Shown here: positions 43,896 through 54,362 of the stretch, piece by piece
Layout of the letters: every line of letters begins with the position of its first letter
Numbering within the stretch: the first letter of the stretch is position 1
From: Pseudoalteromonas carrageenovora IAM 12662
GTDB lineage: Bacteria; Pseudomonadota; Gammaproteobacteria; Enterobacterales; Alteromonadaceae
Reading direction: 5' to 3'
NCBI RefSeq assembly: GCF_900239935.1
Contig: NZ_LT965928.1
Coordinates: forward strand, 1,865,254 to 1,929,253
DNA length: 64,000 nucleotides
The notes under the pieces: generated by a model
Databases searched by the model: none
The model's input: only the letters and a program-made list of their open reading frames with translations
What the model was told of the DNA's origin: nothing
Translations under genes and position numbers: made by a program

Positions 43896-45293
43896 ATGAG
43901 CCATTTAGCGATTTCAGAGCTATTAAAAGGCAACGTTGCGGTAGACAGCCAAGTTACAATTAAAGGCTGGATCCGTACTCGCCGCGATTCAAAAGCAGGA
44001 ATATCATTTTTAGCCGTCCATGACGGTTCGTGTTTTGATCCTATTCAAGCGGTAGTTCCTAATTCACTGAATAATTATGATGAAGTTACTAGCTTAACAG
44101 CCGGTTGTTCTGTATCGGTTACTGGTGTTTTAGTTCAATCTGCTGGCCAAGGTCAATCATTTGAAATTCAAGCTAATTCTGTAACAGTTTTAGGTTGGGT
44201 AGAAAACCCAGATTCTTACCCAATGTCGGCAAAACGCCACAGCATTGAGTACTTACGTGAGCACGCTCACCTTCGCCCACGTACAAACATGATTGGCGCG
44301 GTAACACGTGTACGTAACTGTTTAGCACAAGCTATTCACCGTTTTTATCACGAACAAGGTTTTTACTGGATCAGCACACCTATTATCACAGCAAGTGACT
44401 GTGAAGGCGCTGGTGAAATGTTCCGTGTATCTACACTTGATATGCAAAACTTACCGCGTACAGATAAAGGCGATGTTGATTACAGCGAAGATTTCTTTGG
44501 TAAAGAAGCATTCCTGACTGTATCTGGCCAGTTAAACGGCGAAACCTACGCATCAGCAATGTCAAAAATTTATACATTTGGCCCAACTTTCCGTGCTGAG
44601 AATTCAAATACTTCTCGTCACTTAGCTGAGTTTTGGATGGTTGAACCTGAAGTGGCATTTGCTGATTTAGAAGATATCGCAAAACTTGCAGAAAACATGC
44701 TTAAGTATGTATTTAAAGCCGTACTTGAAGAGCGCCGTGACGACATGGAATTTTTTGCACAACGTGTAGAAAAAACTGCAATCACTCGCCTTGAAGAGTT
44801 TGTAGATAAAGACTTTGCACAAGTTGATTACACTGACGCTGTTGAAATCCTTAAAACATGTGGCAAAAAGTTTGAGTACGCTGTTGAATGGGGTGTTGAT
44901 TTACAGTCTGAGCACGAGCGTTACTTAGCAGAAGAGCACTTTAAAGCGCCTGTAGTTATTAAAAACTACCCGCGTGATATTAAAGCGTTTTACATGCGCC
45001 AAAACGAAGACGGCAAAACAGTTGCAGCAATGGATGTTGTAGCACCTGGCATTGGTGAGATCATTGGTGGTTCGCAACGTGAAGAACGCCTTGACGTACT
45101 TGATGCTCGCTTAGACGAAATGGGCTTAAACAAAGAAGATTACAGCTGGTACCGCGATTTACGTAAATACGGTAGCGTGCCACATTCTGGCTTTGGTTTA
45201 GGCTTTGAACGTTTAGTTGCATACGTAACAGGTATGGGTAACGTACGTGATGTTATTGCCTTCCCTCGTACTAAAGGCAGCGCAACTTACTAA
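43896..45293 (+). CDS. asnS: Asparaginyl-tRNA synthetase
   Basis: Class II aminoacyl-tRNA synthetase charging tRNA-Asn. N-terminal OB fold (about 15-110) and catalytic core with motif 1 (R-F-Y-H-E-Q-G-F), motif 2 ([11 protein letters not shown]) and motif 3 (G-F-G-L-G-F-E-R). I chose the ATG at 43896, since GGAG ends 5 bp before it; a GTG at 43890 overlaps that site and cannot be used. 465 residues, matching E. coli AsnS. Confidence 0.97.
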   Translation: MSHLAISELLKGNVAVDSQVTIKGWIRTRRDSKAGISFLAVHDGSCFDPIQAVVPNSLNNYDEVTSLTAGCSVSVTGVLVQSAGQGQSFEIQANSVTVLGWVENPDSYPMSAKRHSIEYLREHAHLRPRTNMIGAVTRVRNCLAQAIHRFYHEQGFYWISTPIITASDCEGAGEMFRVSTLDMQNLPRTDKGDVDYSEDFFGKEAFLTVSGQLNGETYASAMSKIYTFGPTFRAENSNTSRHLAEFWMVEPEVAFADLEDIAKLAENMLKYVFKAVLEERRDDMEFFAQRVEKTAITRLEEFVDKDFAQVDYTDAVEILKTCGKKFEYAVEWGVDLQSEHERYLAEEHFKAPVVIKNYPRDIKAFYMRQNEDGKTVAAMDVVAPGIGEIIGGSQREERLDVLDARLDEMGLNKEDYSWYRDLRKYGSVPHSGFGLGFERLVAYVTGMGNVRDVIAFPRTKGSATY

Positions 45294-45324
45294 ACCCTTA
45301 TTTAATAAGTTGTTTAGAAACATT

Positions 45325-45353
45325 AAAAACCAGCCAATTGGCTGGTTTTTTTG
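45325..45353 (+). terminator. Rho-independent terminator of asnS
   Basis: AAAACCAGCCA pairs with TGGCTGGTTTT followed by Ts. It ends asnS. Confidence 0.85.
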
Positions 45354-45438
45354 TGACTATATTTTACCGTATAAAAAAGCCGCAGCACTCAAAGAGCACC
45401 ACGGCTTTCAACCAGAATATATTTTGCTTAATTAAGCG

Positions 45439-46365
45439 CTATAAAGCACCTTCAAGCTGAGGTAGCACTTCAAATAAGTCAGCTACTAGGCCGTAATCTG
45501 CTACTTGGAATATTGGCGCATCAGGATCTTTGTTAATTGCGACAATCACTTTTGAGTCTTTCATACCTGCTAAGTGCTGAATAGCACCGCTAATACCTAC
45601 TGCAATATATAAGTTAGGCGCCACAATTTTACCTGTTTGCCCTACTTGCATATCGTTAGGTACAAAGCCTGCATCAACGGCTGCGCGCGATGCACCAATA
45701 GCGGCACCTAGTTTATCGGCAATGCCATTTAATAACGCAAAATTTTCGCCATTTTGCATACCACGACCGCCAGATATAACCACCTCTGCAGCAGTAAGCT
45801 CTGGGCGCTCTGATTCAGTTTGCTCAACGCTTACAAACATACTTAACTGTGAGTCCGATACCGTATCTAAAGTATTAATGCTTACCGCGGCTTGCTCGCC
45901 TTGTAAATCAAAGCTACTTGCGCGTACGGTAATAACCTTTTTAGCATCAAGTGATTTAACTGTCGCAATAGCGTTACCTGCATAAATTGGGCGTTTAAAC
46001 GTATCGGCATCTATTACATCAATTATTTCTGAAATTTGAGCCACATCTAAAAGCGCTGCAACGCGTGGCATAAAGTTTTTGCCCGTGGTAGTGGCGCTTG
46101 CCACAATATGACTGTAGTTATCAGCAAGGCTCAATACCAAGTCTGTCATGCTTTCAGCTAGTTGATGCTCATAAACAGCGTTGTCTGCTGTAAGTACCGC
46201 ATTAACACCCGCAATACTCGCTAGCTTTTCGCTCATAGTGCTTATATTTAAACCTGCAACAAGTACATCTACCTCTAAGCCTAATTTAACAGCGGCATTA
46301 ATTGTTTTTGAGGTTTCTGGTTTTAAGGCACCGTTATCGTGCTCTGCAATTACAAGTGTTTTCAT
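45439..46365 (-). CDS. etfA: Electron transfer flavoprotein alpha subunit
   Basis: Alpha subunit of the FAD-containing ETF that carries electrons from acyl-CoA and other dehydrogenases to the ubiquinone oxidoreductase. The C-terminal FAD domain shows [21 protein letters not shown] and [11 protein letters not shown]. 308 residues. It starts directly after the etfB stop codon (no gap). Confidence 0.97.
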   Translation of the reverse strand: MKTLVIAEHDNGALKPETSKTINAAVKLGLEVDVLVAGLNISTMSEKLASIAGVNAVLTADNAVYEHQLAESMTDLVLSLADNYSHIVASATTTGKNFMPRVAALLDVAQISEIIDVIDADTFKRPIYAGNAIATVKSLDAKKVITVRASSFDLQGEQAAVSINTLDTVSDSQLSMFVSVEQTESERPELTAAEVVISGGRGMQNGENFALLNGIADKLGAAIGASRAAVDAGFVPNDMQVGQTGKIVAPNLYIAVGISGAIQHLAGMKDSKVIVAINKDPDAPIFQVADYGLVADLFEVLPQLEGAL

Positions 46366-47115
46366 TTAAATCACCTTTGCCTCTGTTTTAAGTTTTTCTA
46401 CAAGCTGTGCTACATCTTCTACAATAATGCCACCGCTGCGTTTAGCTGGCTCTTCTACGCTTACAAGTTGTATGCGCGGCGCTAAATCAACGCCTAACGA
46501 GTCAGCTGCAATAACTTCAAGCGGCTTACGTTTTGCTTTCATTATATTTGGCAGTGATGCATAGCGAGGCTCATTTAAGCGTAAGTCAGTAGTAACAATA
46601 GCTGGTAAGCTAAGTGCTACCGTTTGCAGGCCGCCATCAACTTCACGCGTTACGTTTACTTTGTTATTTTCAATAACAACTTTTGATGCAAACGTACCTT
46701 GCCCACGATTTGTTAAGGCAGCAAGCATTTGCCCCGTTTGGTTATTATCGGAATCGATAGACTGTTTACCTAAAATAACCAGCTCGGGTGCTTCTTGTTC
46801 AACAATTTTTGCAAGGAGCTTAGCAATATGAAGTGACTCTAATTTTTCATCGGTTTCGATGTGAATTGCTTTGTCGGCACCTAATGCAAGTGCGGTACGT
46901 AACTGCTCTTGTGAGGCTTTAGCGCCAATAGTTATGGCAATTACTTCTGTTGCTGTGCCCGCTTCTTTTAAGCGTATAGCTTCTTCAATTGCAATTTCGC
47001 AAAATGGGTTGATTGCCATTTTTACGTTAGCTAAATCAACATCGCTATTATCGCTTTTAACGCGAGCTTTTACGTTGTAGTCGATAACTCTTTTTATTGG
47101 TACGAGAACTTTCAT
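46366..47115 (-). CDS. etfB: Electron transfer flavoprotein beta subunit
   Basis: Beta subunit of ETF, AMP-binding. Begins [16 protein letters not shown] and has the A-L-A-L-G-A-D-K-A and [17 protein letters not shown] signature. 249 residues. First gene of etfBA, divergent from the ETF-ubiquinone oxidoreductase gene. Confidence 0.97.
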   Translation of the reverse strand: MKVLVPIKRVIDYNVKARVKSDNSDVDLANVKMAINPFCEIAIEEAIRLKEAGTATEVIAITIGAKASQEQLRTALALGADKAIHIETDEKLESLHIAKLLAKIVEQEAPELVILGKQSIDSDNNQTGQMLAALTNRGQGTFASKVVIENNKVNVTREVDGGLQTVALSLPAIVTTDLRLNEPRYASLPNIMKAKRKPLEVIAADSLGVDLAPRIQLVSVEEPAKRSGGIIVEDVAQLVEKLKTEAKVI

Positions 47116-47144
47116 AGGAACTCCATAATTATTTAAACCTACAA

Positions 47145-47210
47145 GGTAACGCGCACGTCAACCTATTTATTTTATGAAATCAGACTACTTCCTGTTGACG
47201 TAAACGTCAA
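47145..47210. promoter_or_regulatory. LiuR-like palindromes between etfBA and ETF-QO
   Basis: TTGACGTAAACGTCAA (47195-47210) is a perfect 16-bp palindrome and GTAACGCGCACGTCAAC (about 47146-47162) is a weaker relative. They resemble operators of LiuR, the MerR-type regulator of branched-chain amino acid and acyl-CoA catabolism in gammaproteobacteria. Both lie in the divergent promoter region, so one regulator could control both transcripts. Confidence 0.6.
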
Positions 47211-47321
47211 CCTAAAATAACCTTAAACTATTCACAGCCTGTAACGTTTAATGTGCAAGTATTAAAAAGGCTGCATTGCTTATCTAATTTAGCTAAGCCC
47301 GTCATTGATTGAGAGGTTATT

Positions 47322-48968
47322 ATGGTCGAACGTGAAACCATGGAATTTGATGTAGTAATTGTAGGAGCAGGCCCAGCTGGTCTAGCTAGTGCAATTAAAC
47401 TCGCGCAATTAGCACAAGAAAAACAACAAGAGTGCATGATTTGCGTAGTAGAAAAAGGCTCTGAAGTGGGTGCACATGTACTCTCAGGAGCCGTATTTGA
47501 AACAAAAGCACTTGATGAGCTACTGCCAAATTGGCAAGAATTGGGTGCGCCTGTTTCAACTAAAGTAACTAACGATGAAATCTACTGGTTTAATAACGAG
47601 CAAAAAGCGACATCAATCCCCCACTTCGCTACACCTAAAACATTTCATAATGATGGTAACTACATTGTTTCTATGGGTAATGTATGTCGATGGCTTGCAG
47701 AGCAGGCTGAAGGTTTAGGCGTTGAAATATTCCCAGGCTTTAGCGCGCATTCGTTAATTATTGAAGATGAAGCCGTTAAAGGCATTATTACTGGCGATAT
47801 GGGAGTCGATAAAGACGGTAACGAGAAAGACGGTTACATGCCAGGTATGGAACTGCGTGCTAAATACACTATTTTTGCTGAAGGCTGTCGAGGCCATTTA
47901 GGTAAACAGCTTATAAACCAGTTTGCACTGGATGCCGATGCATCTCCTCAGCATTACGGTTTGGGCTTTAAAGAAATTTGGCAAATTGATGAAAGCAAAC
48001 ATGAGCTTGGTAAAGTTATTCATGGCACAGGTTGGCCACTTGCTGGCGACACCAACGGTGGTGCATTTATGTATCACAGTGAAAATAACCAAGTTGTGGT
48101 TGGCCTAATAGTTGACCTAAATTATTCAAACCCGCATTTAAGCCCGTTTGATGAGTTTCAACGAATGAAACATCACCCTGTATTTAAAAATGTACTCGAA
48201 GGCGGTGATCGTATTGCTTATGGCGCACGTGCAATTGCAAAAGGTGGCTTACATTCGCTACCTAAAATGAACTTTGCGGGTGGCTTATTAGTAGGATGTA
48301 ATGCAGGCACACTCAATTTTGCTAAAATTAAGGGCAACCATACCGCTATGAAATCGGGAATGGTAGCTGCACAAGTCATTTTTGATGCACTACAAAATAA
48401 TATGGCCAATACTGATTTAACCGAGTTTAAAACGGTATTTGAAAATTCGTGGGCATATAAAGAGCTATATCAATCACGCAACTTCGGCCCAGCAATGCAC
48501 AAACTCGGCAAATTTGTAGGCGGTGCTTATAATACGCTTGATCAAAACATTTTTAATGGCGGTTTGCCGTTTACTTTTAAAGATAATACACCCGATCATG
48601 CTACTCTTGTTGACACTAAAGCGGCTGCAAAAATTAACTACCCCAAACCAGATGCAAAGCTGAGCTTTGATAAACTCTCCAGTGTATTTTTATCAAACAC
48701 AAACCACGAAGAATCCCAGCCATGTCATTTAAAATTAAAAGATGCAGCCATCCCTATTTCTGTGAACTTAGTTAAATTTGATGAACCCGCACAGCGCTAC
48801 TGCCCAGCTGGTGTATACGAAGTGCAAGAAATTGAAGGTGCAAACCAGTTTGTGATCAATGCGCAAAACTGTGTGCACTGCAAAACCTGCGATATTAAAG
48901 ATCCGAGCCAAAATATTACTTGGGTTACACCAGAAGGCGCTGGTGGCCCTAACTACCCTAATATGTAA
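47322..48968 (+). CDS. Electron transfer flavoprotein-ubiquinone oxidoreductase
   Basis: Passes electrons from ETF to ubiquinone at the inner membrane. N-terminal FAD loop G-A-G-P-A-G-L-A-S (near 16-24), then GGLHSLPKMNFAGGLL-type FAD segment, and a C-terminal ferredoxin-like cluster site with C-V-H-C-K-T-C and an earlier Y-C-P-A-G cysteine. 548 residues, typical. GAGAGG precedes the ATG. Functional partner of the divergent etfBA. Confidence 0.96.
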   Translation: MVERETMEFDVVIVGAGPAGLASAIKLAQLAQEKQQECMICVVEKGSEVGAHVLSGAVFETKALDELLPNWQELGAPVSTKVTNDEIYWFNNEQKATSIPHFATPKTFHNDGNYIVSMGNVCRWLAEQAEGLGVEIFPGFSAHSLIIEDEAVKGIITGDMGVDKDGNEKDGYMPGMELRAKYTIFAEGCRGHLGKQLINQFALDADASPQHYGLGFKEIWQIDESKHELGKVIHGTGWPLAGDTNGGAFMYHSENNQVVVGLIVDLNYSNPHLSPFDEFQRMKHHPVFKNVLEGGDRIAYGARAIAKGGLHSLPKMNFAGGLLVGCNAGTLNFAKIKGNHTAMKSGMVAAQVIFDALQNNMANTDLTEFKTVFENSWAYKELYQSRNFGPAMHKLGKFVGGAYNTLDQNIFNGGLPFTFKDNTPDHATLVDTKAAAKINYPKPDAKLSFDKLSSVFLSNTNHEESQPCHLKLKDAAIPISVNLVKFDEPAQRYCPAGVYEVQEIEGANQFVINAQNCVHCKTCDIKDPSQNITWVTPEGAGGPNYPNM

Positions 48969-49038
48969 CTATTTTATGCACAAAGGTGCATTAAAAACGT
49001 ATCTTTTACATATAAATTATAAACCTATCCTAAATTGC

Positions 49039-49059
49039 AGGGGCTTCGGCCCCTTTTTT
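49039..49059 (+). terminator. Rho-independent terminator (UUCG tetraloop)
   Basis: GGGGC-TTCG-GCCCC followed by six T: a classic stable stem with tetraloop after the ETF-QO gene. Confidence 0.9.
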
Positions 49060-49101
49060 ACGGTATGCTCATAGATAAGTTTAATAAAGTGAGTATTTAA
49101 T

Positions 49102-49566
49102 ATGCCGTCGTCAAAAGTTGTTTTTCGTTTTTTAGCCGAGCCTACCGATGTAAACTTTGGTGGTAAAGTCCACGGAGGAGCTGTAATGAAGTGGATTGAC
49201 CAAGCTGGATATGCCTGTGCTGCTGGTTGGAGTGGCCATTATTGTGTAACCGTATCGGTTGCTGGTGTTAAATTTAGACGACCTATTTTAGTAGGCCAAA
49301 TTGTAGAAGTAGAAGCTAAAATTGCCCATACAGGCAGAAGTAGCATGCAAATATTTATACAAGTTCGCTGTGGCGATCCTAAAACACAAAATATGGTTGA
49401 AACAAACCACTGTGTTATTAGCTTTATTGCTATGGACGAAACCGGTTACCCAATAGAAGTGCCATCATTTAAAGCCGTTACTGAAGAAGATATTAAATTA
49501 GAAAACTACGCTATAAAAATGAAAGAGATTGCGATAGAAACTGAAAACCTACTTCATAAAGTATAA
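49102..49566 (+). CDS. Acyl-CoA thioesterase, hotdog fold (YciA-like)
   Basis: Hydrolyses acyl-CoA thioesters. A 154-residue single hotdog domain with N-F-G-G-K-V-H-G-G-A-V-M-K-W-I-D (residues 17-32) whose Asp near 32 and the T-G-R-S-S-M strand are typical of YciA/BACH-type thioesterases. Its place next to fatty and amino-acid acyl-CoA electron transfer genes fits. Possible terminator downstream. Confidence 0.92.
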   Translation: MPSSKVVFRFLAEPTDVNFGGKVHGGAVMKWIDQAGYACAAGWSGHYCVTVSVAGVKFRRPILVGQIVEVEAKIAHTGRSSMQIFIQVRCGDPKTQNMVETNHCVISFIAMDETGYPIEVPSFKAVTEEDIKLENYAIKMKEIAIETENLLHKV

Positions 49567-49687
49567 ATAAGCTTTATTAAGTATGTACCCAATAGGTATG
49601 TAAAAAACTCATAATGTTTTGTAAAACATACAACTAGGTTTAGAAAACAAAAACATCTAAAAGTTCAATGTGATTACAAAACACCCT

Positions 49688-49734
49688 AAACGTCATATTT
49701 ATTAATACTTAAGTACTTGGTATGGCGTTTTTTT
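49688..49734 (+). terminator. Probable rho-independent terminator
   Basis: AAACGTCATA (49688-49697) pairs with TATGGCGTTT (49721-49730, one G-T wobble), a T-run follows; inner ACTTAAGT also pairs. Likely end of the thioesterase transcript. Confidence 0.6.
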
Positions 49735-49828
49735 ATGCTCTTTTAAACTTGGCACGCTCGCTGCAACTAAGTAATTGTCGTTTGATGAGTTTAATCAAAC
49801 ATTTATATTATTTTAAAGGAGCTATTCA

Positions 49829-50398
49829 ATGATTAAAACACTTTCTCTTTCTGCACTTGCTTTAGCAACAATGGGTTTTAACTCTGCAGCACACGCTGAT
49901 ATTGCCGATTTCGATTCTCCTCGTATTTACACCGGTATTGGTTACGGACAATATTCTTTTGAGTTTGAAGATAGCGACAACGACACTGACTTCGATGACG
50001 ATGCGCAAATGCTTAAAGGTTACATTGGTACACAATTTAACGAATATTTAAGCTTAGAACTTGCTTATCAAAACTTTGATGAAGTAAGCGATATTGACAG
50101 TAAAGCTGAAATTGATGGTGTATCACTAGCTGCACGTTTAGGTTTACCGATTAGCGAAAGCTTCTCTGTATACGCTAAAGGTGGTTGGTTTGAATGGGAC
50201 GCAGACTACGAACAAGAACTACCTGTAGGCAGCATTTCAACTTCTCAAGATGGCGGTGATGTATTTTATGGTGCAGGTATTGAATACGCACTTACAACAA
50301 ATGTTCAATTTCGTTTAGAGTACGAGCGTTACAAACTTGATGATGATATTGACCCAGATATGGATGTTGCATCTGTTTCAGTTCAGTACATGTTTTAA
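49829..50398 (+). CDS. Outer-membrane beta-barrel protein (OmpA-like 8-strand)
   Basis: A 189-residue protein with a signal peptide (cleavage after A-H-A, residue 22), then alternating strands with acidic periplasmic/external turns (D-S-D-N-D-T-D-F-D-D-D) and a C-terminal V-Q-Y-M-F as recognised by the BAM complex. It fits the small OMP_b-brl family. Strong ribosome site AAAGGAG. The acidic loops may bind cations. Followed by a terminator. Confidence 0.87.
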   Translation: MIKTLSLSALALATMGFNSAAHADIADFDSPRIYTGIGYGQYSFEFEDSDNDTDFDDDAQMLKGYIGTQFNEYLSLELAYQNFDEVSDIDSKAEIDGVSLAARLGLPISESFSVYAKGGWFEWDADYEQELPVGSISTSQDGGDVFYGAGIEYALTTNVQFRLEYERYKLDDDIDPDMDVASVSVQYMF

Positions 50399-50420
50399 TA
50401 ATATTTAACGTGTATATAAG

Positions 50421-50447
50421 AGGTAAGCTTAGGCTTACCTTTTTTTG
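50421..50447 (+). terminator. Rho-independent terminator
   Basis: AGGTAAGC and GCTTACCT pair across a short loop followed by seven T, just after the barrel gene. Confidence 0.85.
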
Positions 50448-50522
50448 TTTTAGACTCTTTTTTTAAATACAGCAATATAAACTGTTCAGTCTAATAAATA
50501 ACTTTAAACCGTATGGTCTATA

Positions 50523-50731
50523 ATACCAATTGCATTAAATAAGTGTTCTATTATAGCGCTAAGAAAATAGCGCAATAACAAGGCAAAAATTATAATATAT
50601 AGATGTTCTCGGCAATTGCTCTCTGCATTGCTCTACCTCCTGCATCCATGCAGTCGACTATGAATAATTTTTAACGAAGTAAGTGCGCTATTTAATGCGG
50701 TAGAATAATCATATTTTTAATAAATTGGTAT
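50523..50731. repeat. MITE-like intergenic repeat with ATACCAATT ends
   Basis: A 209-bp non-coding element bounded by a 9-bp perfect terminal inverted repeat (ATACCAATT / AATTGGTAT). Inside are ATTAAAT and ATTTAAT near the ends, GCGCTA and AGCGCA palindromes, and a GCATCCATGC-type palindrome in the centre. Such ends recur in Alteromonadales and Vibrio genomes; here one copy is visible. No transposase is inside. Remaining bases 50448-50522 and 50732-50813 show nothing specific. Confidence 0.55.
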
Positions 50732-50813
50732 ACGCAATAAACTTACTTACATTAATGTCATAGCCACTAAATAAAGGTAGAATAGCGCTTTATTTTATTT
50801 TCACCTGAGTACT

Positions 50814-51518
50814 ATGAGCGATTACAGCATTTCGGCAATAGGCCATATTCAATCTCCATACAAACAAAAATTTGCCATTCCTAGGCAACCTCGATTAGTA
50901 CCAGAGGCTAAAGCGAAACTTGTGTTTACTGCTGATTTTAATCGTGAAGAGTTTGTACGTGGTATTGATGAATTCACTCATATTTGGCTTCTATTTAGGT
51001 TTCATGAAACCGCAGATAAGGGCTACTCAGCAATGGTACGCCCTCCTCGATTAGGCGGTAATGAGCGAAAAGGCGTGTTTGCTACCCGCGCTACATTTAG
51101 ACCTAACGCTATAGGTATGAGCGCTGTAAAGCTAGAAGGGATTGAATATAAAAATGGACAGCTTAGTTTATTACTTGCAGGCATTGATTTACTCGATGGC
51201 ACGCCAATAATAGATATAAAACCCTACCTACCCTATTCAGATGCGATGCATGACGCCAGTGCAGGCTTTGCAGATACACGCCCAGAAACACAAATGAGTG
51301 TGGAGTTTACGCCTGAAGTTACCTCTTTTATTGAGCAGCAAACGCAATACCCAGATTTGCACAACTTTATTAGTAATGTTTTAAAACAAGATCCGCGCCC
51401 TGCCTATAAAAAACAAAAAGATGGCGAGCAGAGCTATGGAATGACTTTGTATAATTATAATATTCGCTGGCAAGTCAATGGCGAACATAACGTAGTAACA
51501 AGTATAGAAAAAAGCTAA
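50814..51518 (+). CDS. trmO: tRNA (adenine-N6)-methyltransferase TrmO
   Basis: A SAM-dependent enzyme that methylates the N6 of t6A37 in tRNA-Thr. The 234-residue protein has the TsaA/YaeB start A-I-G-H-I-Q-S-P, the R-P-P-R-L-G-G-N-E-R-K-G-V-F-A-T-R motif and R-P-N-A-I-G; a C-terminal extension contains D-P-R-P. It lies next to proS, as in other gammaproteobacteria. Confidence 0.9.
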   Translation: MSDYSISAIGHIQSPYKQKFAIPRQPRLVPEAKAKLVFTADFNREEFVRGIDEFTHIWLLFRFHETADKGYSAMVRPPRLGGNERKGVFATRATFRPNAIGMSAVKLEGIEYKNGQLSLLLAGIDLLDGTPIIDIKPYLPYSDAMHDASAGFADTRPETQMSVEFTPEVTSFIEQQTQYPDLHNFISNVLKQDPRPAYKKQKDGEQSYGMTLYNYNIRWQVNGEHNVVTSIEKS

Positions 51519-51606
51519 ATAACTCACTTAGCGCTTTAGTGTAAAAGCATCCGCTGGTAAACTTAAGCTCTATTAAAAGAACATATTACTCTATTTCGGA
51601 AAAATA

Positions 51607-53331
51607 ATGCGTACCAGTCAATATATACTCGCAACACTTAAAGAAACGCCATCTGATGCTGAAATTGTATCGCATCAGTTAATGCTTAGAGCCGGTATGA
51701 TCCGTCGCGTCGCTTCGGGTTTATACACTTGGTTACCCTCTGGTTTACGTGTACTTCGTAAAGTAGAAAACATTGTACGTGAAGAAATGGACAAAGCAGG
51801 CGCGATAGAAATGCTAATGCCTGTTATTCAACCTGCAGATTTATGGGAAGAGTCAGGTCGTTGGAATGAATTTGGTCCTGAGCTTATGCGTTTTACAGAC
51901 CGTCACAACCGTACATTTGCACTTGGTCCAACGCACGAAGAAGTAATAACTGATTTTGTTCGCAAAGAAATAAGCAGCTACAAGCAGTTACCTATAACAT
52001 TATACCAAGTACAAACTAAAGTACGCGACGAGCGACGCCCTCGTTTTGGTGTTATGCGTGCCCGTGAATTTACAATGAAAGATGCATACTCTTTTCACTT
52101 AAGTGAAGAGTGTTTAGATGCAACTTATCAAGCAATGCACAAAGCATATTGTAATATTTTTGAGCGTTTAGGCCTTGACTACCGTCCTGTTATCGCGGAT
52201 ACAGGTTCAATTGGTGGCAGTGTTTCTCACGAGTTTCACGTACTTGCTGAGTCAGGCGAAGATGCAATTGCATTTAGTGATGGCAGCGATTATGCCGCTA
52301 ACATTGAAAAAGCAGAAGCACTTGCTCCCACTGTTCCTCGCCCAGAAGCAAGCAAAGAGCTAAAAGCATTCCCTACTCCAGATGCTAAAACTATTAATGA
52401 GCTTAAAAAACATTACGGTGTAAAACCTCATCGTGGCGTTAAAACGTTAATTGTTTATGGTACGCCTGATGAAAACGAAGTACGTGGTTTAGTAGCACTT
52501 GTACTTCGTGGCGATCATGATTTAAATGAACTAAAAGCTGAAAAGCACCCACTTGTTGACTCGCCTCTTGAAATGGCAACAGAAGCAGACATCGTTGACG
52601 CTATTGGTGCAAAGCCAGGCTCATTAGGCCCTGTTGGTTTATCAATGCCTATTATTGTTGATAGAACAGCAAATGTAATGGCTGATTTTGTAGCCGGCGC
52701 TAATAAAGATGACGAACACTTTAGCGGTATTAACTGGGATCGTGATGTAACTAACTACGAAGTTGCAGATATCCGTAATATTGTTGAAGGTGATGCAAGC
52801 CCATGTGGTCAAGGTAACCTTCAAATCAAACGTGGTATTGAAGTAGGCCATATTTTCCAGCTAGGGACTAAATACTCAGAAGCGATGAAAGCCGGCGTGT
52901 TAAACGAAGGTGGTAAAAACCAAGTAATGACTATGGGTTGTTACGGTATTGGTGTATCTCGAATTGTTGCTGCTGCTATTGAGCAAAACAATGATGATTA
53001 CGGTATTAAATGGCCGCAACCTATTGCACCATTTGATTTAGCAATCGTACCAATGAATATGCATAAGTCACATCGTATCCCTGATATTGCTAATAATCTT
53101 TACCAAGGTTTAAAAGATGCAGGTTTAGACGTGTTATTTGACGATCGTAAAGAGCGCCCTGGTGTTATGTTTAATGACATGGAGTTAATTGGTGTGCCTT
53201 ATACACTGGTTATTGGCGAGCGTAACCTTGACGAAAATAAAGTCGAGCTTAAAAACCGTCATACCGGCGAAAAACTTATGGTTGATATAGACACAGCAGT
53301 TGAAGTTATTAAGGTTACCGTAAAAGGTTAA
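51607..53331 (+). CDS. proS: Prolyl-tRNA synthetase
   Basis: Class II synthetase charging tRNA-Pro. Catalytic motif 2 ([16 protein letters not shown]), T-H-E-E, a C-terminal anticodon domain, and a bacterial YbaK-type editing insertion (about 225-410) that removes mischarged alanine. 574 residues, close to E. coli (572). Confidence 0.97.
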   Translation: MRTSQYILATLKETPSDAEIVSHQLMLRAGMIRRVASGLYTWLPSGLRVLRKVENIVREEMDKAGAIEMLMPVIQPADLWEESGRWNEFGPELMRFTDRHNRTFALGPTHEEVITDFVRKEISSYKQLPITLYQVQTKVRDERRPRFGVMRAREFTMKDAYSFHLSEECLDATYQAMHKAYCNIFERLGLDYRPVIADTGSIGGSVSHEFHVLAESGEDAIAFSDGSDYAANIEKAEALAPTVPRPEASKELKAFPTPDAKTINELKKHYGVKPHRGVKTLIVYGTPDENEVRGLVALVLRGDHDLNELKAEKHPLVDSPLEMATEADIVDAIGAKPGSLGPVGLSMPIIVDRTANVMADFVAGANKDDEHFSGINWDRDVTNYEVADIRNIVEGDASPCGQGNLQIKRGIEVGHIFQLGTKYSEAMKAGVLNEGGKNQVMTMGCYGIGVSRIVAAAIEQNNDDYGIKWPQPIAPFDLAIVPMNMHKSHRIPDIANNLYQGLKDAGLDVLFDDRKERPGVMFNDMELIGVPYTLVIGERNLDENKVELKNRHTGEKLMVDIDTAVEVIKVTVKG

Positions 53332-53360
53332 TTAATAGTTTAACGAGCCTATAAACAGAT

Positions 53361-53387
53361 AGCCGCTTTAATTAGCGGCTTTTTTAT
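53361..53387 (+). terminator. Rho-independent terminator of proS
   Basis: AGCCGC and GCGGCT pair across eight nucleotides, followed by a T-run. Confidence 0.85.
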
Positions 53388-53490
53388 TTTAATTTTTTGC
53401 GTGTAATGTCATGTAGGCTTAGCCAAAGTGTCTTATAAATGTCACGCGCCTTATCTAAAGTGGATAATTATTCCACTATGGGGAAAGGAC

Positions 53491-54324
53491 ATGACAGAGC
53501 AATTAAACGCAAACAAGCAGCACTATCCTGCGGTATGGATCTCCGACGTACACCTAGGTTTTAAAGATTGTAAAGCAGAATACCTGCTAGATTTTTTAAA
53601 CTCAATTGAATGCGATACGCTTTATTTAGTCGGTGATATTGTTGATTTATGGTCGATGAAACGCCAGTTTTATTGGCATCCTTCCCACTACCAAGTACTT
53701 AACTGTATACAACAAAAAGCACTGGATGGAACGCGTGTAATTTACATCCCTGGTAACCACGACGAAACGTTTAGACACTATGTGGACCAAACAATTTTTG
53801 GTGTAGAAGTCCATCAGCAATATATTCATACCACTAAAGCAAATAAGCGTTTTTTACTGGTTCATGGTGATGATTTTGATATTGCTACCCGCTATAACAA
53901 ACTCATTAGTATTGCTGGAGATGCAGGCTATGACTTTTTATTATTTTTAAATCGCTGGACTAATCGAATTCGTAAAGTATTTGGTGGTAATTACTATTCA
54001 CTCGCAGCCTATATAAAAGCGCGTGTACATAAAGCCCGCGAGGCAATTGCAGCCTTTGAAGATGCGGCTATTCACGAAGCTAAAAAGCAAAAGGTGGATG
54101 GTATTATTTGTGGTCATATCCATCACCCTAAAATTAAGGTTGAAGATGACATAGTGTATTGCAACGATGGCGATTGGATAGAAAGCTGTACAGCCCTAGT
54201 AGAGCAGCAAAACGGTAAAATAGAGTTGCTGCATTGGTCAGACACGCAAAAAGTATTAGAGAGTGCAGATGTAACGAGCATAGTTACACCTACAGCAGTT
54301 AAACCGAATAAGTCAGCGGCTTAA
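53491..54324 (+). CDS. Metallophosphoesterase (LpxH/UDP-diacylglucosamine hydrolase-like)
   Basis: A 277-residue calcineurin-like phosphoesterase with all family motifs in order: S-D-V-H-L-G, G-D-I-V-D-L-W, G-N-H-D-E, and C-G-H-I-H-H. These bind two metal ions. It is close to the UDP-2,3-diacylglucosamine diphosphatase family of LpxH-like proteins but longer, so its substrate is uncertain. The ATG at 53491 is chosen because AAAGGA lies just before it; the longer frame from 53428 has no such signal. Confidence 0.88.
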   Translation: MTEQLNANKQHYPAVWISDVHLGFKDCKAEYLLDFLNSIECDTLYLVGDIVDLWSMKRQFYWHPSHYQVLNCIQQKALDGTRVIYIPGNHDETFRHYVDQTIFGVEVHQQYIHTTKANKRFLLVHGDDFDIATRYNKLISIAGDAGYDFLLFLNRWTNRIRKVFGGNYYSLAAYIKARVHKAREAIAAFEDAAIHEAKKQKVDGIICGHIHHPKIKVEDDIVYCNDGDWIESCTALVEQQNGKIELLHWSDTQKVLESADVTSIVTPTAVKPNKSAA

Positions 54325-54362
54325 CCGATGACTTATTAAAAATAAATTGCCTATCGAAAATA

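Noticed and set aside
50448..50813. IS element or small gene in the gap before trmO
   Set aside because: Terminal repeats exist but no transposase or coding frame is inside, so it is called a MITE-like repeat only.
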